Source: Oligoflexia bacterium
GTDB taxonomy: Bacteria; Bdellovibrionota; Bacteriovoracia; Bacteriovoracales; Bacteriovoracaceae
Direction: 5' to 3'
DNA: 55,918 bases
Assembly: GCA_015232015.1 (NCBI GenBank)
Contig: JADGAM010000006.1
Location: 1-55,918, forward strand
Shown piece after piece: positions 1-8,128 of this stretch. Position 1 is the first letter of the stretch. Each line of letters opens with the position of its first letter. A program made the position numbers and the translations under genes. The notes beneath the pieces were generated by a model. That model searched no databases, had not been told where the DNA came from, and saw nothing but the letters and a program-made list of their open reading frames with translations.

Positions 1-149
1 ACATCGGCCACTGTTTGATTTTAATCATATGGGAAGGTGCTAGATTTTAGGTTGATCCGAGAGCCAGAAGACGATAAGAAAGATAAAAATCCAAACCCAG
101 ATGGCAAAAGGGTATTGCAAATTAAACCGTGGAGTTTAAGGAGTAAATT

Positions 150-278
150 ATGAACATTCAGTCGTCTTATCGTATTTTTTCTTATCGTCGTCGTTGTCGA
201 AATTTTGGAGAAAACACAGGGCTTTCTCATTACATTCTTCTCACCCCAGAAGAAGTCAAAATCACAATTAAAAACTAA
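150..278 (+). CDS. cbpA: Small peptide, probable RiPP precursor (CbpA-like)
   Basis: A 42-residue ORF with an excellent ribosome site (AAGGAG at 138-143, six bases before the ATG) that ends 89 bases before a radical SAM/SPASM gene on the same strand. The product is basic in the middle (SYRRRCRNFG, one Cys at residue 16) followed by ENTGLSHYILL and a charged tail. A Cys upstream of a TGLSHY-type motif, next to a CbpB-like enzyme, matches what I recall of the database family 'modified peptide precursor CbpA'; that recall is unverified. Likely role: substrate of the adjacent enzyme, which would install a radical-derived modification near Cys16 or the GLSHY segment. The final product is unknown. 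The 149 bases before it hold no complete gene. Confidence 0.62.
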   Translation: MNIQSSYRIFSYRRRCRNFGENTGLSHYILLTPEEVKITIKN

Positions 279-296
279 AAACTAAAAACTAAAAAC
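269..296 (+). repeat. Four tandem copies of the 7-mer TAAAAAC
   Basis: Four perfect copies of a 7-base unit start in the last codons of the small peptide gene. The peptide stop codon TAA is the start of the second unit. Copy-number change would not alter the peptide frame, but would change the spacing to the radical SAM gene. Confidence 0.85.
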
Positions 297-367
297 TAAA
301 ATTTAAAATTTATTTTATCAACTATACTCATTTAATGATGTTCTAAATACATACGTAGGAAATTGTT

Positions 368-1792
368 ATGAATAATGATACCTGTTATGCAAATACTGGT
401 CATGGACCACTATTTTCTTTTATCGATATTGGTCTTAAAGACAAAGTTGTTTTAATAGAAGCAGAAACTGCTTTTTGGAGTATTATTAAAGTCGATGCAG
501 TACCAGAGGTACTTAGTAAAGATTTTATAAAAAACTTTAATAATGAAAGACAATCATTATTAACGGAGATGAATCATTTACGCTTTGGACTTAAACCAAC
601 AGCAGTATATATCAATCCAACAGATCGTTGTAATTTTAATTGTTCTTATTGTTATTTGCCTGAGGATTTACGCAAAAATGGCGAAAAAATGACTAATGAA
701 ACTTTATTTAAAATTCTTGATAAGGTTCATGGTGAATTAACTGCAAAAGAAAATCAAAAAGAAAATCCAAAAGGCAATTCTAATTTCAAACCACAAATAA
801 TTTTTCATGGTAGCGAACCTCTTTTGGCCCAAGATGTAGTTTTTAGTGCAATTGAAAATTTTTCAAGTAAATTTAGATTCGGCATTCAAACTAATGCTTC
901 ACTTTTAAATGAAAGATCCATTGAATTTTTAACAAAACATGGAGTGGGAATTGGAATATCATTGGATGCGGCCGATGAAGAGAGTGCTAATGATATAAGA
1001 AAAAATTGGGAGTCACATGGAGCATATGATAACATTGTAAAAAGTATAGATGCCCTAAAAGGTTATCCGGCATTCAATGTAATCACAACTATAACTCAAA
1101 AGAATGTTAATAAACTTGTAGAGATGGTTGAGTTTCTTCATTCTAAGCGAGTGGGAATTGCGATGCTTAATCCTGTTCGATGTACTCAAAAGGGTGGAGA
1201 TCAAATTAAAGCTGATGAACAACTTATGATTAAATATTTTACAGCGGCATTGGACAAGAGTTATGAGCTTTATAAAAAAACTGGACATAAATTAGTGATC
1301 GCCAATTTTGCAAATGTACTAGCAGGAATTATTGCACCTACTGGAAGAAGACTAATGTGCGATATTTCTCCCTGTGGAGGCGGTCGTTGTTTTGTGGCCA
1401 TAGCTGCTAACGGCGATATATTTCCTTGTAGTGAATTTATAGGTATTCGTGAGTATTTAAGTGGAAATATTTTGCAAGATAAAGATAGTATTGCAACGGC
1501 GATTAATCATCCAGCAATGAAATCAATTACTACTCGTTCAATTGAAAAAATTGATCCTTGTAAGACATGCTCTATTAGGCATTTTTGTGGGGCCGCTTGT
1601 CCTGCTGAACTTGCATCAGTACATGGATCAATAAGTGTTCCAAGCATATATTGTAAATTTATTGAAGAACAAATTAGATATGCTTTTAGACTAATAGCAA
1701 ATGGAGAGGAAGATGCTTTCTTATGGAATAGTTGGAAAGAAGAAACGGAAGAAACATTATTTATAACTGGTCAGGTCCCTGGTAAATTTTGA
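368..1792 (+). CDS. cbpB: Radical SAM/SPASM peptide-modifying enzyme (CbpB-like)
   Basis: 474 residues. The radical SAM 4Fe-4S motif CNFNCSYC uses Cys88, Cys92 and Cys95, followed by a TIM-barrel-like region (IIFHGSEPLL, GIGISLDAADE). The C-terminal third is a SPASM-type cluster region rich in Cys: CDISPCGGGRC from about residue 331, then GDIFPCSEF and CKTCSIRHFCGAACPAE. This layout is typical of enzymes that modify ribosomal peptides, using S-adenosylmethionine to make a 5'-deoxyadenosyl radical in the cytoplasm. The roughly 75-residue N-terminal extension before the radical SAM core could be a precursor-recognition region. The ATG follows TAGGA at 355-359. The peptide gene just upstream supports the role. 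The family level is firm; the CbpB assignment rests on recall and context. Confidence 0.72.
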   Translation: MNNDTCYANTGHGPLFSFIDIGLKDKVVLIEAETAFWSIIKVDAVPEVLSKDFIKNFNNERQSLLTEMNHLRFGLKPTAVYINPTDRCNFNCSYCYLPEDLRKNGEKMTNETLFKILDKVHGELTAKENQKENPKGNSNFKPQIIFHGSEPLLAQDVVFSAIENFSSKFRFGIQTNASLLNERSIEFLTKHGVGIGISLDAADEESANDIRKNWESHGAYDNIVKSIDALKGYPAFNVITTITQKNVNKLVEMVEFLHSKRVGIAMLNPVRCTQKGGDQIKADEQLMIKYFTAALDKSYELYKKTGHKLVIANFANVLAGIIAPTGRRLMCDISPCGGGRCFVAIAANGDIFPCSEFIGIREYLSGNILQDKDSIATAINHPAMKSITTRSIEKIDPCKTCSIRHFCGAACPAELASVHGSISVPSIYCKFIEEQIRYAFRLIANGEEDAFLWNSWKEETEETLFITGQVPGKF

Positions 1793-2172
1793 TCCATTTT
1801 CCTCAGCAAAATGGTATCCTTTTGCTATTTGATCAGTTGTTGAAGTGTCTATAGCATACTTTGCTCTACGTTTAATTGGGGTCAAAAGGGTATGGATATA
1901 ATGAAAATTCCACTCTTATTTGATTTAAATAGATAAAAAATTCATTCGATCATTTGGCATATTAAATGCATATTAATTTATCAATAAGGTTAGGGTTAAA
2001 GAGTGTTGCTTTGATCTAGGTGTAATCCAAAAAAATTTCATTATTACTGCCCCTTACCCTGGCCTAAATATCGTAAAAAGAAAATAATATTTTCTTTTTC
2101 TAAACTCCCCCCTACAATTATCTGGATCAAAGCAAACTTTTTATTTTGTCTGCAACTAAAAAATAAATCAAA
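1793..2172. other. Intergenic gap between convergent genes
   Basis: 380 bases without a supported ORF. Besides the hairpin at 1805-1826 it holds a GGTTAGGGTTAAAG stretch at 1988-2001, related to repeats at 29149 and 37954. No RNA gene is recognised. Confidence 0.6.
1805..1826 (+). terminator. Candidate hairpin after the radical SAM gene
   Basis: AGCAAAA and TTTTGCT form a 7-base stem around an 8-base loop, 13 bases after the radical SAM stop. The stem is AT-rich and no long T-run follows, so a terminator role is only possible. Confidence 0.3.
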
Positions 2173-3165
2173 TTAAAGATTATTACCAATCTCACCTTTT
2201 AAAATAAGATCAACCATTTTAGGATCAATTTTTACATTAAAACTTGATCTTGTTATATTTTGACTTGGTTTAATTCTCACAGTGTCTGGATGATCTGATA
2301 ATGAGTGACCTGTCCACATACCCTCATCTACTAAAAGTTGCCCGTCGGCCATCCTAGTACCTTTAAGGTCGTATGTATATCTACGCCACTCTGATTTGCT
2401 ACCTCTGAAATTATAAGCGACTTTATCACTGACATAATAAACGTCAGTGGTAACATGAACTAAAGTAGATAACACTGGGTCTGCAACAATTGATACTTTG
2501 GCATACCAAATAGGATTATTCCACACTTCAATCCCTGCATCGATGTCTATAATTATAGGAAGCCTTTTATCAAAAAGTTCTGCTTGTAATACACGATGAA
2601 ATTGAAGAGGAAAAATATCAGCATATACACTATCATATATCCCATCAAAACGTTGGCCAAACATATCTTCTTTTTTTTGCTCCACTTTAGTATAAGTTTG
2701 TATTAATAATGCTTTCAGATCTCCACTGCTAAATTCTAATATGTTGCCATGATTAATTTTAAAGCGTACCGATTCTTTAGGCTCAGGTTCCATAATAGAA
2801 GCAAGTGACCAAGTAGTACAAAGTCCGGACCAAGAGGTTGCCTCTGGATCAAATAACATATCTTCGTGATATTTTGCAGATTCAGGATTTTTTCCTGTAA
2901 CAAATTCTACAAAACGGTCATATTTATTTAAGGGAGAATTTTCTCCTTTAAATAATATAGGATCTTTAGTCGGAAACCAATATGATGACCAAGGATTAAT
3001 ATTTGATGTGGTAACAAATATTCCTTCTTTGACTTTGAGAGGACCATATACGTCCGTTGCTCTATGGAAATTTGTTAGATCATCTGAAAAACAAAAATTA
3101 GTAACCGCTATCATCATTGAGATGGATAGCGAAACTGATAAAAGTTTAACTATAGTTATGATCAT
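2173..3165 (-). CDS. Secreted transglutaminase-elicitor-like protein
   Basis: 330 residues with a signal peptide (hydrophobic stretch about residues 5-26, cleavage near FCFSDD). The middle contains SWSGLCTTWSLASIMEPEP (Cys116), a later FHRVLQ segment (His190) and IDAGIEVWNNP (Asp208). The order WxGxC...W...PEP, then FH, then D-x4-EVWN is that of the GP42/M81-type transglutaminase elicitor family, where a Cys-His-Asp triad crosslinks or cleaves proteins outside the cell. VHVTTDVYYVSD and the DEGMWTGHSLSDHPD tail also fit. The start is supported by AAGGA about 7 bases upstream. The next gene upstream on this strand (3321-4082) lies 155 bases away and ends before this one starts. The substrate is unknown; the family call is by motif order, not alignment. 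Confidence 0.6.
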   Translation of the reverse strand: MIITIVKLLSVSLSISMMIAVTNFCFSDDLTNFHRATDVYGPLKVKEGIFVTTSNINPWSSYWFPTKDPILFKGENSPLNKYDRFVEFVTGKNPESAKYHEDMLFDPEATSWSGLCTTWSLASIMEPEPKESVRFKINHGNILEFSSGDLKALLIQTYTKVEQKKEDMFGQRFDGIYDSVYADIFPLQFHRVLQAELFDKRLPIIIDIDAGIEVWNNPIWYAKVSIVADPVLSTLVHVTTDVYYVSDKVAYNFRGSKSEWRRYTYDLKGTRMADGQLLVDEGMWTGHSLSDHPDTVRIKPSQNITRSSFNVKIDPKMVDLILKGEIGNNL

Positions 3166-3320
3166 GAAAGTATCCTTATGTTTTGTATCACATCGTTAAT
3201 ATTATCAAGAATCGATCAAAAACCCTCACACAAATAATATTTTAGTTATTTTATTTTTTTAGTAATTAAATAATTTAAATTTGAGAAATTTGAAATTTAA
3301 TAAATAATTTTTAAAAACTA

Positions 3321-4082
3321 TTACTTTAATGTTAATCCACCTTCTGTTGGCATTGTACAAATTGCCATATCAGCTGGCTTTTCTGCTTTTGGACAAGCAG
3401 CAGGATATACCTTTGAAGTTGTATCAGAAAAACCTAGAGGCATAACGTCTCCTTTAACTGGAACTACATTTGTTATTTCAGCAACATTTTCTAGACTAAG
3501 ACCATAAAGTTCTTTAACACTAGATGCGCGGGCGATATCTTCGCAAGAAACAGATTTATTCATTAAATCTCTTGTATATATGTGCTCAACGTATTCAACA
3601 CAAATTCCTTCAACCACACATGAAGAATCTGATTCAGTAACGTCTGATATTTTACCATCAACGACTTTCCACTCAGTACCATCAAACTTTGTACCATTTT
3701 TTATAAATGATCCCAAATTATTCATTTTTTGTGTTTCTACTAAATAAACAGGAGTTGTGTTTTTGATCCATTTTGACCAAGTAAGAATTCCAGTTATTTC
3801 AAGTTTTAATGTAGGCACTTGCATATTATACTTGCCTGGGTTCAAGCACATATCTTTTAGATCATCCAAACTTTTAGTAGCAGTTGAGGTATCCTCAGGA
3901 ACAAGTCCAGGCTGTTGTTGTCCAGGAACTACTGGATTAGTTGGTGTTGGTGCTGATACTTCTCCACTAGCGCCCCCGTCAGCTACTCTGATAGGTTGTT
4001 GATTTGCTAAACAAGCAGAAAGTGAAGTTATAAGAAATATTGTAAAAAGAGAAAACATAGCAGAACTCATTATTTTTTTCAT
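3321..4082 (-). CDS. Hypothetical lipoprotein, Cys-containing
   Basis: 253 residues. The N-terminus MKKIMSSAMFSLF... ends in a lipobox, LSAC with Cys24, so the protein should be lipidated and anchored outside the inner membrane. A Gly/Pro/Thr/Gln-rich linker (about residues 36-68) precedes a compact domain with Cys at CLNPG, SSCVVEGICVEYV and SVSCEDIA, and CPKAEK and ICTMP near the end, which suggests disulphides. The ATG has a strong ribosome site, AAGGAGA. I do not recognise the domain. It is probably co-oriented with, but separately transcribed from, the malate-synthase-like gene, since 340 bases and a palindrome lie between them. Confidence 0.75.
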   Translation of the reverse strand: MKKIMSSAMFSLFTIFLITSLSACLANQQPIRVADGGASGEVSAPTPTNPVVPGQQQPGLVPEDTSTATKSLDDLKDMCLNPGKYNMQVPTLKLEITGILTWSKWIKNTTPVYLVETQKMNNLGSFIKNGTKFDGTEWKVVDGKISDVTESDSSCVVEGICVEYVEHIYTRDLMNKSVSCEDIARASSVKELYGLSLENVAEITNVVPVKGDVMPLGFSDTTSKVYPAACPKAEKPADMAICTMPTEGGLTLK

Positions 4083-4422
4083 ACCTAAGTCTCCTTTGAT
4101 AAGTTGATCAATTGATAAATGTAATAACTAATAAATAGAATAACAAATATACCTCTGTGAGGGTCCTTTGATATTTTTAGATCTTTTATGATTTTTTTAT
4201 TGAATTGCTTAGATTCGTTTATAAAACAATCCTTTGTTTATATACCGATAGTATGTGTGTTTATTGATTTAAAATATTTATAGTCTAAAAAATTAACATA
4301 TATTTTATGAATAAATACCAAAGAGAATATGAAATAATATTCACGGTTTATTTAATTTAAATGAAGTTTGTTTTATATTAATTAGTCGCCGGCACTTTCG
4401 CGCCAGCGACTAATAATTATAG
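4083..4422. other. Intergenic gap with a palindrome at one end
   Basis: 340 AT-rich bases with no supported ORF. The end next to the malate-synthase-like gene holds the palindrome listed at 4382-4413. The promoter of the lipoprotein gene should also lie here, but I cannot pick out a clear -10/-35 pair. Confidence 0.6.
4382..4413. repeat. REP-like palindrome, family A
   Basis: TTAGTCGCCGGC and GCCAGCGACTAA pair around the loop ACTTTCGC. It sits 9 bases past the stop of the malate-synthase-like gene and could serve as its terminator. Related copies occur at 10669, 36951 and 37896. Confidence 0.8.
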
Positions 4423-6246
4423 TTAGAGAATACAATCAACTAACAGGTCACTTGTAAAAAGACTTTTTGCTTTTTCTTTAGCGTTATTCCAATGCTCAAT
4501 TAAGTTATGTGAAATTTTAATACCTTTTTCTTTTTGCTCAAAGAGTAGGCGTTCGTATTCATCTTCAAAAAGTTTTTTAACAAAATTTTTATTAAGAGGT
4601 CCCCACTCTTCTATGGTGGCCTTGTGATAAATCCAATGCCAGGTATGCCATCTCATAACATCAAAAGAGAGCTGAGTAAAAGTTGCATATTCTGTATATA
4701 GTGGTACTTTATTTCTAAGCATAGATTCAACAAAAAGTATTCCTTTCCTAATGTAAAAACGAAGTTCATTTAATGTTTTAGGGCCATTATTTTTAGGTAA
4801 GAATGAAAAAATAGTTTGATCCTTTAACAATAATGAGTTTGCGTCGACGTTAGTATCTGTGGAAGATGTTTGTTGGGAAGATGTTTGTTGAAGTTTTGAA
4901 ATATTATTATCACCAACATTTGAAATTTCATCTAATAGAGATAAAAGTGAAGGATGATATAACACAATACCATCGATATCATGGTTTTTAAGACGTCTTA
5001 ATTCATCTTGAAGATTATTTTTAATAATACTTTTTTCAATTTTCGAAAGTCCATCGTGAACTAAGAAATTGTTATATCCAACAAGTAATTGAGCATTTCT
5101 CCTATGGCAAATCTGAGAGAGTTTTGCATAAAGAGTATTGTGCCACTCTTCTTGTTGAACAATTCCAGAAAGATTTGGAAGAATCATTTCGTTATAGTTA
5201 CGATACATTTTATGATAACTGTGAAGCATTCCTAGTGGGTAAATATAAAGGCCAGTGGAGTAATTTTTTAATTCATAAAGAATTTCTTCCGCTTGAGTAA
5301 AGGCATTCAAGCTATCAATTTGAATAGTAACCTTTATCATACCAAGTGGTAGAGATAACTCTTCTTCTACTAACGAGAAAATTTGTTGGTAATAGCGGGC
5401 CTCCAGATAGTGGTCACATTTTGGAATGTAAAAATGTAAATTTCTATTTTGATCTTTTAAAATATTTAACAAATAGTAACAATTAGTAATTATATCAAAT
5501 AAAGGAGCAGCAATTTTTTGATTGTTTATGGTAATTGTACTTTCAGTCTTTTCAATATTTCTTATGCGAATAATGAATTGAGATTGCTGTGAAAGTTTGT
5601 TTTTTAATTGATGTATTTTTTTTTCATTATCATCATCTTGATGAAGAAGATCTCCTAAAAGAGCGCCTTTTGCAGTAAATATACCATCAACAACACTACT
5701 CCAATTATTTCTAAGCATGTCTTCAAAATCTAATATTAGATTGAAAGTGTTTTCAACAACTTTTCCCTCTGATTTGTTATTAAAAAACATTTTAGAGGAG
5801 ATATTATTGTTACTATTTCTTAATTGGTGAAATTGTGTTTTTTGAGCAGAATTATTATTATTTATTCGATTGCTTTGTCCCTTTCCAAAAATCAAATTTC
5901 CAGAATTTTGTTGATTAATTAATTTAATTAACTGAACTGTATCGCTTGCACTTACAAATATTTCACGAGAGCGTTTTTTTAAATTATTTGCAATTTTTGA
6001 TATTTTCCATTCGGGATTATCTTTCCAATTGCACTCTCGACTTAATTTGCTAGCACATCCTTGATCATACTCACGTTGACGTTTTTCTCTAGAAGACAAA
6101 AGTTCTTTGCGTTTTTTTTCAGTTTTTTGATGAACATTTGCTATTACCTTAAGTAGATCATCATCGAGAATTTGGAAAGTACGTTGATCTCCAATTCTGT
6201 TGTCAATAGCAATAGTACGATCCGCTAGTTCGCCTCCACTGAGCAT
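4423..6246 (-). CDS. Malate synthase A homologue with altered active site
   Basis: About 607 residues from the ATG at 6246, chosen because GGGGGG lies six bases upstream; the ORF opens 15 bases earlier. The family layout is clear: N-terminal clasp (ILDDDLLKVIANVHQKTEKK, RKELLSSREKRQ), LDFEDM for the family LDFEDS, IAAPLFDIITN, and FYIPKCDHYLEARYY for FYLPKxESHLEAR. Active-site positions differ. The Mg-ligand segment GRWD is replaced by IYPL, the ETLPA glutamate by Asp (IDSLNAF), and the catalytic ED of the EDAAT motif by EY (TEYATFTQLS). This suggests no normal condensation of glyoxylate with acetyl-CoA. Two Asn/Gln/Ser-rich insertions (NRINNNNSAQ; QQTSSQQTSSTD) are present. Divergent from a RamB/ScfR-type regulator, a class that controls glyoxylate-cycle genes. 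No isocitrate lyase gene is in view. Confidence 0.72.
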   Translation of the reverse strand: MLSGGELADRTIAIDNRIGDQRTFQILDDDLLKVIANVHQKTEKKRKELLSSREKRQREYDQGCASKLSRECNWKDNPEWKISKIANNLKKRSREIFVSASDTVQLIKLINQQNSGNLIFGKGQSNRINNNNSAQKTQFHQLRNSNNNISSKMFFNNKSEGKVVENTFNLILDFEDMLRNNWSSVVDGIFTAKGALLGDLLHQDDDNEKKIHQLKNKLSQQSQFIIRIRNIEKTESTITINNQKIAAPLFDIITNCYYLLNILKDQNRNLHFYIPKCDHYLEARYYQQIFSLVEEELSLPLGMIKVTIQIDSLNAFTQAEEILYELKNYSTGLYIYPLGMLHSYHKMYRNYNEMILPNLSGIVQQEEWHNTLYAKLSQICHRRNAQLLVGYNNFLVHDGLSKIEKSIIKNNLQDELRRLKNHDIDGIVLYHPSLLSLLDEISNVGDNNISKLQQTSSQQTSSTDTNVDANSLLLKDQTIFSFLPKNNGPKTLNELRFYIRKGILFVESMLRNKVPLYTEYATFTQLSFDVMRWHTWHWIYHKATIEEWGPLNKNFVKKLFEDEYERLLFEQKEKGIKISHNLIEHWNNAKEKAKSLFTSDLLVDCIL

Positions 6247-6337
6247 ATAATCCCCCCGCATTTACTTTGTTAAATGCTAAAATTAAAATCAAATCCCGTA
6301 ACATAATTATAGTTTATACTTTTAATACTTTTGTCAA

Positions 6338-6349
6338 GCGAATATTCGC
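6338..6349. promoter_or_regulatory. Perfect palindrome between divergent genes, candidate operator
   Basis: GCGAATATTCGC is a perfect 12-base palindrome flanked by TTGTCAA and GACAA, which extends the symmetry. It lies between the divergent malate-synthase-like and RamB/ScfR-like genes, where an autoregulatory operator would be expected. Function inferred from position only. Confidence 0.45.
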
Positions 6350-6528
6350 GACAAAATTTTTTTTTTGTTATCGTTGATAAAACGCTTAATAATGAAAAAG
6401 AATGTTCAAGAATATTTTTAAAAATAATATTAAATAATAATAATCAAAAATAATAATCAAAATCATTTAAGTATGATATCTTCTGCGCGAGATTTTTTTT
6501 GTAAACTTTAAAAACAAGGATAATAAAA

Positions 6529-8109
6529 GTGTTATTAAATCAAGAAACATTAAGATTAATTTTTGGCCTAAAACTAAAGCAATTCCGTCAGGAAAAAAAT
6601 CTTTCATTAAAAGAATTGGCCAATATCTCCGGACTTTCTGCTTCTTACATAAATGAGATAGAGAAAGGAAAAAAATATCCCAAAAATGATAAAATTATGT
6701 TGTTGGCCGAGTCATTAGGCGTTTCTTACGATGACATAATTTCAGTTCGACTCAATAAAGAACTAAAACACTTAACTAAAATTCTAGAAAACAATTTATT
6801 AAAAAATTTACCATTCGAATTATTTGGTATATCTGCTCAAGGTCTTCTTGAGGTTATTACAAATGAGCCAGATAAATTTAAAATTCTAGTTGGTACTTTG
6901 GTTGAGTTAGCTCGCAGTTTTAATTTAAGAGTAAAGGATTTTTTGTTTGCATCTTTACGTGCTCACATAGAAATAAGTAGCAATTATATGGGAGAAATTG
7001 AAGACAAGGTAACCGAATTTAGCGAAAAGCACTGCTGGAATTTAATAGATAAAAATACCAATATAAATTTTTTGGCCGAGCTTTTAGCTAAAGAGTATGG
7101 TTACGATATTCAAGAAGTTGATTTTTCTTCCTATGAAAATTTAGCTGAATTAAAACATGTGATAATACCTAATAAGGGTGCTAGTAAAACCACAAAATTT
7201 TTACTTAATAAAAATCTTAGTTTTAGAGAAAAAAGTTTTATATATGCAAAAGAGATAGGTCATCACTTTTTAGATCAGGGTGAACGTTCAAATACATCTG
7301 TGTGGCTTGATTTAGATTCTTTTGAACAGCTATATAATAATTTTCAAGCTTCATATTTTGCCAGTGCTTTATTTATTCCAAAAGATGATTTTATTTCAAG
7401 ATTAAGACAAGTGTTTAATAAAAATTACTTTGATCAAAAAGCGTTTACGCAGATGATGGAATCTTACAAAGGTACTTGGGAAAGTGTCTTTCATCGTTTG
7501 ACTCAAATACTTCCTACCTTTTTTAATTTAGAGCAAATGTTTTTCTTACGTTTTAATAAAGATACTTCAACTGATATGTATGATATTACCAGCGAACTTC
7601 ATCTCTCAGAATTACATAGTCCTCATGGTGTACGTTCTATGGAACATTATTGTAGGAGATGGATCTCTATTGATCTGTTAAATAAACTTGATGAAGTGGT
7701 AGCAACAGATAATTCAATTGATATTGAAAAACCATTAATGGGAATACAGCGTACTCGTTATTTCCAATCAGAGAATGAATACTTATGTTTTTCTATGGCC
7801 AAAAAAGAGATGCATTCACCAAAAAATAAAACAAGTTTGACCGTAGGAATTTTAATTACTCCTGTTTTAAAAGAAAAAATTCAATTTTGTGATAGTCCAG
7901 ATATTCCTGTTTCAGATGTCTCAATAACTTGTGAGAGATGTGGAATAAGTGATTGTAAGCAAAGAGTAGCAGCGGCCACTATCTATGAAAATGAATCTAA
8001 GTCCAAACAAATCAATCATTCCCTAGAATCATTAATTCAAGATTATAATGGAACTAATGGAACTAATGGAACTAATGGAACTAATGGAACTAATGGAGCT
8101 AAAGATTAG
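6529..8109 (+). CDS. XRE-family regulator with IrrE-like and ScfR domains (RamB-like)
   Basis: 526 residues, GTG start with AAGGA 8 bases upstream. Residues about 10-70 are a helix-turn-helix of the XRE type (LKQFRQEKNLSLKELANISG...YINEIEKGKKYP). A middle IrrE/ImmA-like domain has AKEIGHHFL where peptidases of this fold have HExxH; the first His is Lys, so proteolysis is unlikely. The C-terminal ScfR-type domain carries CERCGISDCKQRVAA. Proteins of this architecture (RamB, short-chain fatty acyl regulators) control acetate, propionate and glyoxylate-cycle genes in response to metabolites. Divergent from the malate-synthase-like gene, which is its likely target. The tail ends in repeated Asn-Gly-Thr units from a 9-base microsatellite. 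Confidence 0.78.
   Translation: MLLNQETLRLIFGLKLKQFRQEKNLSLKELANISGLSASYINEIEKGKKYPKNDKIMLLAESLGVSYDDIISVRLNKELKHLTKILENNLLKNLPFELFGISAQGLLEVITNEPDKFKILVGTLVELARSFNLRVKDFLFASLRAHIEISSNYMGEIEDKVTEFSEKHCWNLIDKNTNINFLAELLAKEYGYDIQEVDFSSYENLAELKHVIIPNKGASKTTKFLLNKNLSFREKSFIYAKEIGHHFLDQGERSNTSVWLDLDSFEQLYNNFQASYFASALFIPKDDFISRLRQVFNKNYFDQKAFTQMMESYKGTWESVFHRLTQILPTFFNLEQMFFLRFNKDTSTDMYDITSELHLSELHSPHGVRSMEHYCRRWISIDLLNKLDEVVATDNSIDIEKPLMGIQRTRYFQSENEYLCFSMAKKEMHSPKNKTSLTVGILITPVLKEKIQFCDSPDIPVSDVSITCERCGISDCKQRVAAATIYENESKSKQINHSLESLIQDYNGTNGTNGTNGTNGTNGAKD
8047..8100 (+). repeat. 9-base microsatellite encoding Asn-Gly-Thr units
   Basis: Six copies of AATGGAACT (the last ends GCT) in frame at the 3' end of the RamB-like gene. 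Copy-number change keeps the frame and lengthens or shortens the tail only. Confidence 0.9.
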
Positions 8110-8128
8110 GTCCCCCATTAACTCACTT

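Noticed and set aside
21-230. 69-residue minus-strand ORF over the peptide gene
   Set aside because: Low-complexity composition, no family match, no ribosome site. The plus-strand peptide with AAGGAG is the better reading.
269-296. Phase-variable switch of the peptide gene by the TAAAAAC repeat
   Set aside because: The stop codon lies at the start of the second unit, so copy number cannot change the coding frame.
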